Assembly: GCF_017916325.1 (NCBI RefSeq)
Contig: NC_090140.1
Location: 7,501 to 71,500, forward strand
Origin: Leishmania martiniquensis
Taxonomy: Eukaryota > Euglenozoa > Kinetoplastea > Trypanosomatida > Trypanosomatidae
Reading direction: 5' to 3'
DNA: 64,000 nucleotides
Position numbers and translations under genes: made by a program
Shown here: one piece after another, positions 1 through 10,115 of the stretch
How the letters are laid out: every line of letters starts with the position of its first letter
Numbering within the stretch: the stretch's first letter is position 1
Notes under the pieces: model-generated
The model's database searches: none
Seen by the model: only the letters and a program-made list of their open reading frames with translations
Told to the model about the DNA's origin: nothing

Positions 1-432
1 TACCATCAGGTGGGTGAGTTCCAGTGTGGCCTTATCCCGGTCTCCCGAGAAGATGGTGTATGCTGCCAGCATCGTTTCCACCGGGGTCAGCGAACGGAAT
101 CGTGCCCGGACGATAAAGCTCTGTCGAATCCGCTCTTCCGTCTCGTCCTCGTCGATCTCCTTCAGTATCCTAGTCCGTGCGCGTTCCACCTGTCGCATGG
201 GGACCTTCCAGGGATAGATTTTACACTCGGAGTCGAACTCGATGGTGCTCACAATACGTCCCTGGTCGCCCGCGCTCCCCTCGGTGACTGCTCTCTCCAT
301 CACCTCCATCAGCACACTCGCCCTGGCACGAAACGTTTCCTCGTCGACGGCCCCCATCTCCCTGAGGCGTCCCAGGTTCTCGATGCATTGCCGCACCTCT
401 TCTGCCTTCGAATGTTTAATGTCCAAGGACAT
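1..432 (-). CDS. Hypothetical protein, N-terminal part (runs off left edge)
   Basis: The minus strand is open from an ATG at 432-430 to the window edge, giving 144 codons without a stop and no C-terminus. A stop codon (complement of 436-438) lies two codons upstream in frame, so this ATG is the first possible start. The product starts MSLDIKHSKAEEV, is highly charged and acidic in the middle (EIDEDETEER) and looks mainly helical, with alternating charged and hydrophobic residues. I see no signal peptide, membrane segment or known motif and do not recognise the family. It is the only gene on the minus strand and so marks the left arm of a divergent transcription unit. The overlapping + strand open frame is treated as its shadow, because the minus frame has far better protein-like composition. 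Confidence 0.8.
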   Translation of the reverse strand, partial: MSLDIKHSKAEEVRQCIENLGRLREMGAVDEETFRARASVLMEVMERAVTEGSAGDQGRIVSTIEFDSECKIYPWKVPMRQVERARTRILKEIDEDETEERIRQSFIVRARFRSLTPVETMLAAYTIFSGDRDKATLELTHLMV

Positions 433-2459
433 GGTTCACAGTGATGGTTGGATGTAGGGGTCAATACAGATCGTTTTTTTCCCCGAAACTATTGTGTGAA
501 AGGTGATGGTGGCGTGGAGGGCGAGAGGGCTTCGCTGCTTCACCGGGTATCCACCGTTTGCGTGCAGAGCACTCATGCGTGTGCAGGAGAGACGGTGGGA
601 AACGCAGGGGGAGAGGTAGAGTCACCATCCCGCACACAAGGTGGCGTCCACGCGTGTCCAGTGCAGTGCAGCCTGGTCGGCGAGCCGGGCCTCCGGTTCA
701 CCTCCGCCCCCATCTGGCGGGGCAAAAAACGCATCGAGCTCCGTTGTCCGATTGGCAAGCACACCCTACATTACCCGACACGCTCTTACTTCGCATGCCT
801 AAGCTTTTGAGGTAGGGGAGGATTCCTTGCTGCCCAGGTGTATTCGTTGGTGTGTTGGGAGATGACCATGGGTTGGGTAGGGCGTTGCAGTCACCTTTGC
901 GCGCGCGGCAGTTGGTAATTATCTGTAGCTGAAGTAAAAAGCCACAGAAACACTATCGTCGAAAGAGCACGTGGTGTTGTAGGGAAATGGATTTGGGATA
1001 GGCCAGGTTGGTGCCCTGTTGATTTGGTAGTCCGCCCTCCTTCCTGAAGGGGGGGGTAATGTATTTATTTTCTAGAACGCGGTGAAGTGACTGAGAATAA
1101 CCAAAGCGCTCTCGTCTCTGTGAAGAACTTCTCAAACGTATTGTGATCATCGCAGGAGGGGCATTATAAGCTTTCCATTTCAGGATCTGTGCTTGTGGGG
1201 AGGCGAGGACATCCGCTCAAATTTTCACTGCACTGAATGTGATGCCATAGCCAATGTAGCTTTCAGCTTCTGCGTTTGACATGTCTTCACGCTCGGAAAG
1301 AGAGGTGCTGGGGTCTCGGTGATTCTCTCGGTTGGGGAGAAGCGTATCCTGTTTAGGTGGTTTTATCAACCCGATTTGTTGATAGTTTGTTCAATGAAAT
1401 AGAGGGGAAATGCCTTATCGCTAGGGAACGTAGTGAAAGAGAGAAATGTACCATTGAGGACCTCTGAGGCGGCGGGTTTCGTCGTGGAAGTGCAGGAAAT
1501 GGAGGATGCGGGGCCGAATACGGAGGTGGGCGCCCTTGTGGGATCTTTTCTAAAAACTTCGAGGGTGTTTTTTTTCGATTGGTACTAGATACATGACCGT
1601 TGCTTCCCCCCATAGGTTTCCTCAAATGTCACTTAGAGTTGCGTTTCTTTCTCGTTGCCGATGAAGGAGTAAGCAAGACTTTTCTCACTCATAGAAAAAT
1701 TATACTTGGGTATAAGGGTACTCACGCTATGGGATCTTTTCTAAGTTCTGTTGTTGTTCTGGGTACCAACGATTAACACAGGTGCTCAAGTAAGGTGCAG
1801 TTGTAGGTTGCTCCGCCTCGGTGTTCATTTAAAGGGTCAACAATGCCGTGATTATATGGAGCCCATGAAAGGGTGTGGCGATAAAATATTGCGTACTCCT
1901 CTGTTGCACCTTTATGGCTTATTTCTGAGAGCGAACGAAATTGGGGGAGAGGCTTTTTGGTTGAAGTTGACTTTGGGCAGTGAAAATTGATGGAAAAGAT
2001 GCGCAGCCTATGTTGGCTGCTATGTTGCTGCGCAAAGCGTGAAGGTGGAGTACGTATCTCCTTCTTGTGCTCTGCCAGCTGAGCAGCACTCCTTGTGCGT
2101 GCGGGTGCTTCTGTAGCAGAATGAAAATGTCGAAATGCTCGTTACGCTTGGAGTTACACACAACCACTAGTACGGTAAGGCCCGTGCGATAGCGAAGAGC
2201 AATGGCACGTTATGTTCATTGTTTGTTGGCAGATTTAGTTTTGTGAACTCGCGTTCCCTCGCCTTCGTGCGCTTTGCTTCGAAACATCACTCTCCTTTTT
2301 CCGACAATTCTGGAATAAATATGGGTCTTTGCCTATGGGGCCGTAATCTACTTTTGATGCTCGCTGCATGGGCATTGCAAGACAATAGAACACGAGGCCA
2401 TAGCAACCGAATTTCACCTCCAAAGGTTGGTTGGCGAACTTTGCGTGGATTCCTCAGCA
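433..2459. promoter_or_regulatory. Divergent strand-switch region, probable Pol II start zone
   Basis: About 2.0 kb lie between the start of the minus-strand gene (432) and the first + strand gene (2460). No open frame here is convincing. The + strand is more A/T- and G/T-rich than later intergenic DNA and lacks their long C/T blocks. Notable elements are a G8 run (1049-1056), a C6 run (1606-1611), a T-tract near 1568-1575 and a 15-bp direct repeat at 1539-1553 and 1730-1744. In Leishmania and Trypanosoma, divergent strand-switch regions are the known sites of bidirectional Pol II initiation and of H2A.Z-type chromatin. That role is assigned here from gene orientation only, since no TATA-like core promoter is expected or seen. 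Confidence 0.75.
1539..1744 (+). repeat. 15-bp direct repeat pair in the strand-switch region
   Basis: The sequence tgggatcttttctaa occurs at 1539-1553 and again at 1730-1744, start to start 191 bp apart, inside the divergent region. The flanks are not obviously similar. It could be a chance match, a trace of local duplication or a protein-binding site. Confidence 0.5.
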
Positions 2460-5207
2460 ATGGAGAAGGCAAGTGTGAAGCACTTGGAATTTCAGCTGCA
2501 GCGGGAAAAAGCGCTGACAAAAGATCTTGATGCGAAGTGCAAAGCACTTTCAGCCCAGGTGGCTCAGCTAGAGCAAGATAAAGCGGAGCTTCGGCGTGAA
2601 AAGCTAGTTCTTGGTGAGGAGGCTAAGAAGACATCGAAGCTAGATGATCGAATCCACAATCTCCAAAGAGAAGTGGAGAACCGCGACGCCATAATCACCG
2701 CAGAGCGAGCTGCAGCTCAGGAAGCGAGAGCTGAAGCGGAGGAAATCCGGCGCAACGCGAACGCGTCGATTGCTCTTTGGACCAAGGCTGAGGAACAGTG
2801 GACATTGGAGCAGACTGCACTCAATGAGGCGGCTAGCCTTTATCGTTCAAAGATCGAGGAGCTGGAGAAAGAATCTAGACTGCTAAGCGATGCACGCGCT
2901 GAACTGACGAGGCAGTTGCAGAGAGAGAGGGAGCGCGCGATGAGACTAGCAGAGACGCGGGAGAGGATGGATGTGGAAGTTAAGACTCTCCACTCACAGG
3001 TAGAGAAGCTGCAGAACAAGGTTTGCGACTTGGAGCAAACTGTGTATAAGCTAGATCTGGCCGGCGAGAAACAGTGCGAGGCGATCAACCTGAAAGACAC
3101 CGAGATCAAAACTCTCGAGGCTACCGTGGCGCGGCATGTGGAGGCAGAGGAGCGTTTAGAGCAGACGATCAATTCACTCAACGATCGGATCAACGCAGCA
3201 AAGATGGTAAATCTGGAGGGCAAATGCGAGAACGAAAAGCTGCAGTGTGATGTTCTGGACGCGAAAAAGGAGATAGACCGCCTTAATCTCCAAATCGACT
3301 CACTGAAGCGTGATTCGAACTTCCTCTCTCAGAGCCAGGTGAGCGTCCAAAAAGCGCTAGATGAGTTGAAGGAAAAGCACCGGCAGCTGCAGGAGGAACT
3401 TCGAGATAAAAATGTCGAAATTCGCCGGCACGAGCTCTCCATCAGTCAACTGAATATGGAACTGAAGAAGAGTGAAAATCAGGGCGGCGAGTGGTCATTT
3501 CAGTTTTCATCGCTGGAGTCGGAGCTGCAGCGGACAAAGGAAGCATTGAAGGCGGCGTCTGCGGGTGCTGAGGAGCTTGGGCGCGAGAAGGCCGAGCTGA
3601 TGGAGAGATTGAAGGAGCTGAGGCAGCTTGTAGAGTCCAAGGAGGAGGAGATGGTGCTGCTGCAAAGCGAATCCGACGAGCGAGCTGACACCTTTGCGCG
3701 AGAGATCAAGGACCTGGAAAAAGAGATCGAAGCTCGTCAGGCCGTGATCAAGGAATTATCTGACCAGCTCAATTCCGCAAGCGAGAAAAACACGGTCTAC
3801 CACTCTAAAATTCTTGAGGAAGCGGAGGCGAGCGAGAAGATGCGGCAGCAGCTGACGCAGATGGAGCTCCGCGTACAGTGGAACGAACAGGAGGTGTTTC
3901 TGCAGATGTGTGTTTCTGAGAAGGAAAAGATCTTCTCAGCTTTCTTGAGTGATTGGTATGAGGCACCGAAGGGATTAGTCGCGACCCTCTTGAGGCGCTG
4001 CGACTGTCTGCAGGAAGAGTGGTGCGCATTGCGCAAGGAAGCGGAAGAGCTCTCCTGCGAGAAGGGTACCAAAGACACGCAGCTCAGAAAGCTTCTGCGG
4101 AGGAGTGCAGAACTGGAGGATCAAGTGGCCACTCTGCAGAGGAAGGCGGACTTGGAAGCTGAACGTATGTCGGTTCTAAAGGACGAAGGGCTGGCTGCTA
4201 AAAACGAAGTCAACGAGCTTCGTGCTGTACTGGAGTCGTTGCGCGGCGAGAGCGCTTCCGCATCATCAATGGTTGCGGCGCTTCGCGAGCAACTGGTCTC
4301 GGCTAAAATTGAATTCGAAAGAGAGGAGGCCGCTGCCGCTGACTTACGAGCGCGTATGTGTGCTTTATCAGAAGGCGCATCCACTTTGGAGGAGGCTGTT
4401 TTTTCTTACGCTATGGCACAGATGGATGGGGTACAGGAGCTTTTGGCGCAGAAAGTAGATGTTATCCGGCTGCAGGTCGCCTCGCTGTTGTCAGAATCGG
4501 TGGCTGAAAAGTCATTGCTGCAGTCCTCGAAGGAGCAGGTGGAGGCGACGTGTCGGGAGCTGTCTGTGTTGGTGAGGGAAGCGAAGATATCGATGAACAA
4601 AAGCGATCTTGCTGCTGTAGAGCGACAGAAGGCCCTAACGAGTCGCGTGGCTCTTCTGGAATCTCAACTCGCTGGGACTCGCCGCGAGAAAGAGCAGGCA
4701 GTGACTCAGCTGGCAGCATTGCTGCGACGATTTGAGGAGGACAAGACTTCCTTTGACTTGTTCCGGAGGGAGGCCGCAGATGATGTTCAGAATGAGCGAG
4801 CACGTAGTGAGGCAGCAGTGAAAGAGTCTGTGAAGCTTCGCAAGGCAATCGATGCGGAAGTGAAACGCAAGTGTGAGTACAAGGAGGCGCTAGAGAACCT
4901 TAAGAAACTTCGTTGCGAGAGTGAAGAGCTGCGACGTGTTGAAAAAGAGCGCGCTGCTGATGCGATCAGAAAAGCGAATGCGGAGGCCAATTATTGGGTA
5001 AGATGCTTCGATCATCTTAAGGAGATGATTGAGAAGAGCCGACGGACAGGCGGCCGCTTGCCGTCTATCGACGCAGACACTATTCAGCGCTTGGAGGTTG
5101 CTAAAACAGCGATTTTACCCATTCAGACATGCGAAGTGAATAGCGCGCTATCAGGGTTGCCAAAGTTGAAGCGCGTACGAGAAGAGTCCTCAGGTGATCA
5201 GAGGTAG
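2460..5207 (+). CDS. Large coiled-coil protein (915 aa)
   Basis: The frame opens upstream, but the first ATG is at 2460, giving a 915-residue protein starting MEKASVKHLEFQLQ. Almost the whole length has heptad-type, Glu/Lys/Arg/Gln-rich sequence typical of long parallel coiled coils. The clearest break is near residues 490-525, where FLSDWYEAPKGL and CDCLQEEWCAL look like a short folded or hinge segment. The C-terminus ends in a basic-acidic tail (KRVREESSGDQR). There is no motor domain, membrane segment or signal peptide. Proteins of this kind in trypanosomatids are often cytoskeletal or flagellar, but I do not recognise this one. It is the first gene of the + strand unit. Sampled codons have clearly lower GC at third positions than genes further right. 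Confidence 0.88.
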   Translation: MEKASVKHLEFQLQREKALTKDLDAKCKALSAQVAQLEQDKAELRREKLVLGEEAKKTSKLDDRIHNLQREVENRDAIITAERAAAQEARAEAEEIRRNANASIALWTKAEEQWTLEQTALNEAASLYRSKIEELEKESRLLSDARAELTRQLQRERERAMRLAETRERMDVEVKTLHSQVEKLQNKVCDLEQTVYKLDLAGEKQCEAINLKDTEIKTLEATVARHVEAEERLEQTINSLNDRINAAKMVNLEGKCENEKLQCDVLDAKKEIDRLNLQIDSLKRDSNFLSQSQVSVQKALDELKEKHRQLQEELRDKNVEIRRHELSISQLNMELKKSENQGGEWSFQFSSLESELQRTKEALKAASAGAEELGREKAELMERLKELRQLVESKEEEMVLLQSESDERADTFAREIKDLEKEIEARQAVIKELSDQLNSASEKNTVYHSKILEEAEASEKMRQQLTQMELRVQWNEQEVFLQMCVSEKEKIFSAFLSDWYEAPKGLVATLLRRCDCLQEEWCALRKEAEELSCEKGTKDTQLRKLLRRSAELEDQVATLQRKADLEAERMSVLKDEGLAAKNEVNELRAVLESLRGESASASSMVAALREQLVSAKIEFEREEAAAADLRARMCALSEGASTLEEAVFSYAMAQMDGVQELLAQKVDVIRLQVASLLSESVAEKSLLQSSKEQVEATCRELSVLVREAKISMNKSDLAAVERQKALTSRVALLESQLAGTRREKEQAVTQLAALLRRFEEDKTSFDLFRREAADDVQNERARSEAAVKESVKLRKAIDAEVKRKCEYKEALENLKKLRCESEELRRVEKERAADAIRKANAEANYWVRCFDHLKEMIEKSRRTGGRLPSIDADTIQRLEVAKTAILPIQTCEVNSALSGLPKLKRVREESSGDQR

Positions 5208-5699
5208 AAGTATTGCCATTCAGCGTCTGTTTGATTTTCGCAACCGCTTCTGGTGAGCGAACGATGTGAAGGCGTTTGTATTCCTCAACTTTTTCCACTA
5301 TCTATCTTGTCCTGATGGCTAGAGTCGAAGTTTTCTTTCTTTTTTTTTCATCTTTAGATGCATGTTTTTGTTCTTGTAGATTTCTGCCTATACAACTGAA
5401 AAGAAACGAGAAAGGAAGAAACCTTGCATTGCTGCTTATTTAGGTGTGCCTACCAGGGAAAGGTGTTCATGAGAGCGAACGTGGTGTTCCTGCGTATTGT
5501 TCTTTCTGCCCTTCCCCAGTGTAACCGCCGTGCCCATCCACCATTGGTGGGCGATTTTGGAGTCATAGACCTCGCAAGACTCTTTTTCGAGCTCTCTGTA
5601 TTGTGTTTTGTACATTCTTACGTCTCTATCTTTCTCTCTTCGCGCGTCTTTTGATGTGTTCTCCAGGCTCGCTCCCGGCGTTGAAGCCGGTAGTGAGTC
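5208..5699. other. Intergenic region with T-rich tracts
   Basis: This 492-bp spacer has a T-rich stretch near 5331-5355 and a C/T-rich stretch near 5625-5665 that ends in CAG 34 bp before the next ATG. No further gene is seen. Confidence 0.6.
5664..5666 (+). promoter_or_regulatory. Predicted spliced-leader acceptor
   Basis: CAG follows the pyrimidine-rich tract of about 5625-5663. Used as the trans-splice acceptor it would leave a 5' UTR of 33 nt before the ATG at 5700. Predicted from sequence only. Confidence 0.4.
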
Positions 5700-6119
5700 A
5701 TGCTGAAGTTTGTACGAACGCTTCTGAAGGCTCGACTGGTAGCTTTCAATCCGTGGAAGCGCAGACCCGGTGGCCTGCAACTGTATGGGCGCCCGCAGAT
5801 GGTCGACCCCAGTTACTTTCGTGGCAGATACAAACAACAGAACCCTGACGATCCATCTCGGTTGCTCAAGCCAAGCCACGTGCTTTTGAAGCGGTGCCCA
5901 GCGTGCAAGCGGACAATGTTCGTACACATCAGTAGCAAGGATACGTTTCATACATGTTGTGAGGGAGTGCCGATGAAGGTATATTCTGATATGAAGACTG
6001 TAATGAACATCGAGCAAAAGATACTTCGCCTCACTCGCCAGTGGGATGTGGAAAACGAGCGTCCGTGGAGCAACCCTCATCGTCCACGGCCAAAGGGACG
6101 ATCAAAGATGAGGAAGTAG
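5700..6119 (+). CDS. Small putative mitochondrial protein with Cys motif (139 aa)
   Basis: The 139-residue product begins with a basic, amphipathic-looking segment (MLKFVRTLLKARLVAFNPWKRR) without acidic residues, as in mitochondrial import sequences. The middle carries CPAC about residue 67 and a CC pair about 20 residues later, which could form one four-Cys zinc site. The C-terminus is basic and proline-rich (SNPHRPRPKGRSKMRK). Size, charge and the zinc-like site would suit a mitochondrial ribosomal protein or another mitochondrial RNA-associated protein, but I cannot name a family and that role is inference. The ATG is the first in the frame after a plausible splice acceptor. Confidence 0.8.
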   Translation: MLKFVRTLLKARLVAFNPWKRRPGGLQLYGRPQMVDPSYFRGRYKQQNPDDPSRLLKPSHVLLKRCPACKRTMFVHISSKDTFHTCCEGVPMKVYSDMKTVMNIEQKILRLTRQWDVENERPWSNPHRPRPKGRSKMRK

Positions 6120-6693
6120 ATATGGAGGTGGGGAGTGTCTCTTTTGCTGCTATTCAGGACATAACTACGAAGTGCCTGTAGCTCTCCTTTTACGCGTGCT
6201 CCCAGCCCACGTTCGACTAGCAAATGAACTATGCATTCGAAGTAAGGAACACAGAGTGCGAACGGCTGCAGAGGGTATCCTTGCGTTTATCTGCGGTCGC
6301 GTGCCGGCCACCAAACGGAGTTGTGCAGAAGGCTGCGCATTAGCGGCGCTGCCACCAGAGGCGCAACTCACTAGATGCCTCAAGTGTGCTGCTTTGCGGT
6401 AAATGAGTGTGGATGGCCGTGAGGGGAGCTGTATGTGAAGCGCAGGACCCTTTTTGCGTCTACATCGAAGGCTGAAGTGTTGCTTATCTATGTCTCGCTG
6501 TTGATTCGCCACTCATCTCTATTCAAGATTCCTTTTGCACCTCTGTTCCCTCTCCTTTTACATTTGCTGCAAGTGGAAGCTTTCACACCCGTCTTGTCTT
6601 CCATTGCGCTCATCTACTGAAGCTGAAACACGCACACACATACACAAAGACACACACACACACACACACACAAACACACCCAGACGCATCCTC
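6120..6693. other. Intergenic region with CA repeats
   Basis: The spacer holds a C/T-rich tract around 6520-6560, a likely splice-acceptor signal for SAR1, followed by a (CA)n-rich stretch running almost to the SAR1 ATG. Short open frames here look like noise. Confidence 0.6.
6628..6680 (+). repeat. (CA)n microsatellite in SAR1 5' UTR
   Basis: Interrupted CA dinucleotide repeat directly upstream of the SAR1 start at 6694. It would be part of the 5' UTR if splicing occurs after the 6520-6560 pyrimidine tract. Confidence 0.85.
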
Positions 6694-7281
6694 ATGGGCT
6701 GGTTTAGCTGGGTTTGGGACTGGCTGTCCTACTTGGGCCTGTCTAACAAAAGCGGTAAGCTGCTTTTTCTTGGGCTGGACAATGCTGGAAAAACTACCCT
6801 TCTTGGTAAGCTGGCGACAAATCAGGTACATGTTCATCGCCCAACATTCCATCCTAACTCTGAGGACTTGACACTGGGAGGCATCAAGCTCAAAACCATT
6901 GACATGGGTGGCCATCAGCAGGCGCGCCGGCTGTGGAAGGACTACTTCACGAAGGTGGACGGCGTTGTTTTCATCGTTGATGCGGCGACGCCGCAGCGTT
7001 TTCCGGAAGCAAAAAGCGAGCTTGATATGTTGCTGCAGTCGGAGGAGCTTGCCAAAACGCCGTTCCTGATTTTAGGCAACAAGATCGACATGCCAGGTTG
7101 CACATGCTCTGAAGGCCAACTTGTCATGGAGATGGGCCTTGGTGGTGCACTCACGGGCAAGACAACCACAGTGACGGACCCCAATGTGCGTCCTCTCGAG
7201 GTGTTCATGTGCAGCGTAGTGAAGAACGTGGGCTACGGCGACGGATTCCGCTGGCTCTCGCAGTATCTGAAAAGCTCGTAA
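6694..7281 (+). CDS. SAR1: SAR1-type small GTPase
   Basis: SAR1 nucleates the COPII coat at ER exit sites. The 195-residue length is typical. The N-terminus is a short tryptophan-rich amphipathic helix ([16 protein letters not shown]), the membrane anchor SAR1 uses in place of the myristoylated helix of ARFs. The P-loop is GLDNAGKT (residues 27-34), the switch I region carries [10 protein letters not shown] (from residue 50), the G3 motif is DMGGH with the switch II histidine at residue 74, the base-recognition motif is NKID (129-132), and the C-terminal part contains the SAR1-typical [10 protein letters not shown] and GFRWLSQY. The earlier start in the same frame lies in the pyrimidine-rich leader and lacks an ATG, so 6694 is chosen. 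Everything looks intact. Confidence 0.97.
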   Translation: MGWFSWVWDWLSYLGLSNKSGKLLFLGLDNAGKTTLLGKLATNQVHVHRPTFHPNSEDLTLGGIKLKTIDMGGHQQARRLWKDYFTKVDGVVFIVDAATPQRFPEAKSELDMLLQSEELAKTPFLILGNKIDMPGCTCSEGQLVMEMGLGGALTGKTTTVTDPNVRPLEVFMCSVVKNVGYGDGFRWLSQYLKSS

Positions 7282-8369
7282 GTCTTCCATTGACATTTGC
7301 ATGTGCCTGCAGGACACTACCCTTGCGTAGTTGATCGACTTCCTTTATTCCGTCAGGGTGAGAAGGGTGAAGCAGAAAAAAGAAAAGGATATGGATGCTA
7401 CACCAACTTGATCCTTTTTTCCCATTTGTAGTTGCATGTTTTTTTTGTGTGTGTGCGTATCAATGTGCCCTATCAGGATGGGGCCATCCACGTGTAAGTG
7501 AAGAGGTTCACTTTTTTTCGAATGGCACGGTCTCGCATCAACTGCCCCTCTGTTTTTTTTCTTCCTTTGCTGCCCTGTCTTTTCATCTGCTTTTGAAGGG
7601 CCAGGTATTTATGAGGAGGGCAGGGAAAGACTAGTGGGAGTGGGAGGAGTCCTAGTATGCAGCAAGCTGCTGTGCCAGGGTAAAAGAAATGTGTGAAACA
7701 CGAAGTAATCGTTGAGATCTCATTCTCTTGCCAAGTGCAGTGAAAAGTATAGTGTGATGGGTGCGCCTCCTCCTCTGAGTGTTTTGCTTCCCTTGAAGAG
7801 AGCAAAAAGTGCGAAAGAAGGAAGTACATTTGACGCTTGCGTTTGTTAGCATTTGACCGGTTTGTGTTCACTGGTGGGGTGAATGCGGCGAAGCAAATGG
7901 GCGTCCTAGCAGACGCTTGAAGGCTAAACTATACGCGCGGAACTGGCGAGCGAGTGCCGTGGGAAGTCGACCATGTTCGAGATAGGGCGGTGGAAAGGAT
8001 GGGCTCGACTTCACGTGAAGTCGTCCGCCGGAGGTATCGGGCCTCTATCTGCTCTGGTGAAGGAGGAGTGTGGCGAATGTGCCCACTGGATATGGAAGCT
8101 CATATGTCGTACAAATCGCCCGTAGACGCAGTCTCATGTTCAACGCTCTTTCTCTCCCCTTCTCTGTGAACGTTCTTTTCGCTTTGTTCTTCGGCCGCCG
8201 CACGGCAATCCTTTCGCTGTGCATGAGCAAGGGAACGGAGATCGTAGCGCAGTAGTTTTGAACACCGACGCATTCGAACCCAGGGGCTACAGCACAGGCT
8301 TTGCCTAGTCCGAAGAAAAAGCCGATAGCTTTTTTTTCGTTCTTGTCCTTGAGCGCTTGTGTGCGAGGG
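7282..8369. other. Intergenic region, T-rich 5' half
   Basis: About 1.1 kb with T-runs near 7410-7450 and 7510-7565 and a C/T-rich block at 8139-8200 that probably serves splicing of the next gene. No gene recognised. Confidence 0.55.
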
Positions 8370-10115
8370 ATGGCAGGAAAAAAAGGAAAGGGGAAAAAGG
8401 CGTTATTGGCAAAGGCAAGGGCTGAGGAACTTCGTCTGATTCAGCTGCGCGCCCTGGAAGCAGAGGCGGAGGATTTTCAACAGCAAGAGAGTGAACGCCG
8501 TCGGCGCGATGAGCAAGAGGAGCGATTGGCGTTTCTGCGCGATGAGCAGCAACGAATCATGGCCGAAAAGGATCGTCGCATTGACGAGATCGTGCAGCAG
8601 CTCTCCCGTGTGACGGCGGCGATGCAGGATGATCGGCTTAGCTACGATAGCCAAATCTATCAACTGAGTACACTGCGCGATGCGCTTTTGAATGAGGAAA
8701 GTCTGCTAAAGGTGGAGATGGAAGAACTGCATGGTATTCTGCTGCAGGAGCGTGCGAGTCACTCAACGCACGTGGAGCAACTGCGCGGCACACTGGAGGC
8801 GGAGCGCAATCTGCATAACGATGAAAAGAAGTGCCTCCGGTCTCAATTATGCGAGGCAAAGGTTAGCATGGAAGACAGCAAACGGCAGCTGCAGATTGCG
8901 TGCGAGTTGCGAGAGTCAGTGGAGCACGAGCTCAAGGTGAAGGTGTGCGATCTGGAGCGGGAGCTTGAAAAGGCACTGGCGATGAACAAGTCTTTGCAGG
9001 ATGCGTTGGAGGGGCGGGAGATAGAGGACCGCAAGAACGTGACGCTTCTGCAGCTGCTGAATACGCAGATAGATTCAGATAAGCGGCAATATGACGCGGA
9101 TCTTTGCGAAGAGCGTGGCCGCACGAGTCGTGCGCAAGAGGACGTGAGCATCCTGGAGGCGAAACTGACGGAAAGCCAGCGTGAACTCCACAACTTTATG
9201 GAGGGGGCAAAGAAAGAGAGACAGGCTTACGAGGAAGAAGTGCGTGAGTACAAGCAGCTTACAGAGCAGCTGAAGTTTGATGCTGAGTACCTGCACCGGG
9301 AGCTGGAGTCGATGCGTGCCGAGCACGCCGCCGCGCTGGAGAAGATGGAGGCGGCCCAGGCGGCCACGCAAGCGGAGCTGCAGCAGTGCCAGGTAGAGCT
9401 GGAGGCGTCTCAAAAGAAGAACAGTGAGATGGAGAATCTGCTGCTGCGCAAGGAGCGGGAGCACTTTGACAAGGTCACTTTTCTCAACGCGCAAGTGGCG
9501 AACGGTCGCATGGCTATCGCGCAGCTGCAGGGCAAAATCGATAAGGAACGGGCTGAGCATGGGAGCGAGTTGCAGCGACACAATGACACCGTTCAGCGGA
9601 CCATGCATGAGCTGGAGCGAATGAACGATGCTGAGAGTGCCCAGATGAGAGAGCGGCATATGTACGAGCAGCGGCTGCTTACCGACATGGATGGCCTCAA
9701 AGCCACCATCAGAGAGCTGCGCATACGTGTGATGGAGCAGGAGGAGGCGTATGAGCAGCTGCGGCAACTGAAGGAGAGCGAGATCGAGCGGTTACGAGGC
9801 ATCCTAGACGCGAACTTTATTCCGAACCGCCAAGATGTAGAGGTGTCTCTGGCTAGCAGCCGAGCAGATGAGCTTTTTTTGGTGTCGGAGGAACTTCGGT
9901 CGGTGAAGAAGGAGATGGCACTGAAGGAGGCGGCTGCGAAGGAGACGGAAGGGTGGCTTCGGGCGCGCATTGCGGAGCAGGTGGAGGTAATCGATACCCT
10001 GCAGCTTGACCTCAAGCGCATCGAGCTCGGCCGGAACGAGAGTATCCGAACGCTGAAGGACGAAGTGGGGAGACTGCGCAAGACACTCGAAGTTCACAGC
10101 ATATCATGCTCGTAG
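8370..10115 (+). CDS. Coiled-coil protein (581 aa)
   Basis: The first ATG is at 8370, giving MAGKKGKGKKALLAKARAEE, a lysine/glycine-rich start followed by continuous coiled-coil sequence to the end (LKDEVGRLRKTLEVHSISCS). Charged heptads run through nearly all 581 residues. There is no globular domain, membrane segment or signal sequence. A short basic KKGKGKK head followed by a long coil is also seen in several ciliary coiled-coil proteins, so a flagellar role is possible, but nothing here proves it. Neighbouring genes on both sides include other coiled-coil proteins. A long minus-strand open frame across 9075-9767 is explained by codon bias in this gene. Confidence 0.87.
   Translation: MAGKKGKGKKALLAKARAEELRLIQLRALEAEAEDFQQQESERRRRDEQEERLAFLRDEQQRIMAEKDRRIDEIVQQLSRVTAAMQDDRLSYDSQIYQLSTLRDALLNEESLLKVEMEELHGILLQERASHSTHVEQLRGTLEAERNLHNDEKKCLRSQLCEAKVSMEDSKRQLQIACELRESVEHELKVKVCDLERELEKALAMNKSLQDALEGREIEDRKNVTLLQLLNTQIDSDKRQYDADLCEERGRTSRAQEDVSILEAKLTESQRELHNFMEGAKKERQAYEEEVREYKQLTEQLKFDAEYLHRELESMRAEHAAALEKMEAAQAATQAELQQCQVELEASQKKNSEMENLLLRKEREHFDKVTFLNAQVANGRMAIAQLQGKIDKERAEHGSELQRHNDTVQRTMHELERMNDAESAQMRERHMYEQRLLTDMDGLKATIRELRIRVMEQEEAYEQLRQLKESEIERLRGILDANFIPNRQDVEVSLASSRADELFLVSEELRSVKKEMALKEAAAKETEGWLRARIAEQVEVIDTLQLDLKRIELGRNESIRTLKDEVGRLRKTLEVHSISCS

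Noticed and set aside
8268..8300. B-box-like sequence (complement reads ggttcgaatg) suggesting a tRNA
   Set aside because: No T-stem pairing around it, no A-box or cloverleaf at the right distance.
9075..9767. 230-codon minus-strand frame opposite the 581-aa coiled coil
   Set aside because: Leu/Arg-rich shadow of a Glu/Gln/Lys coiled coil.
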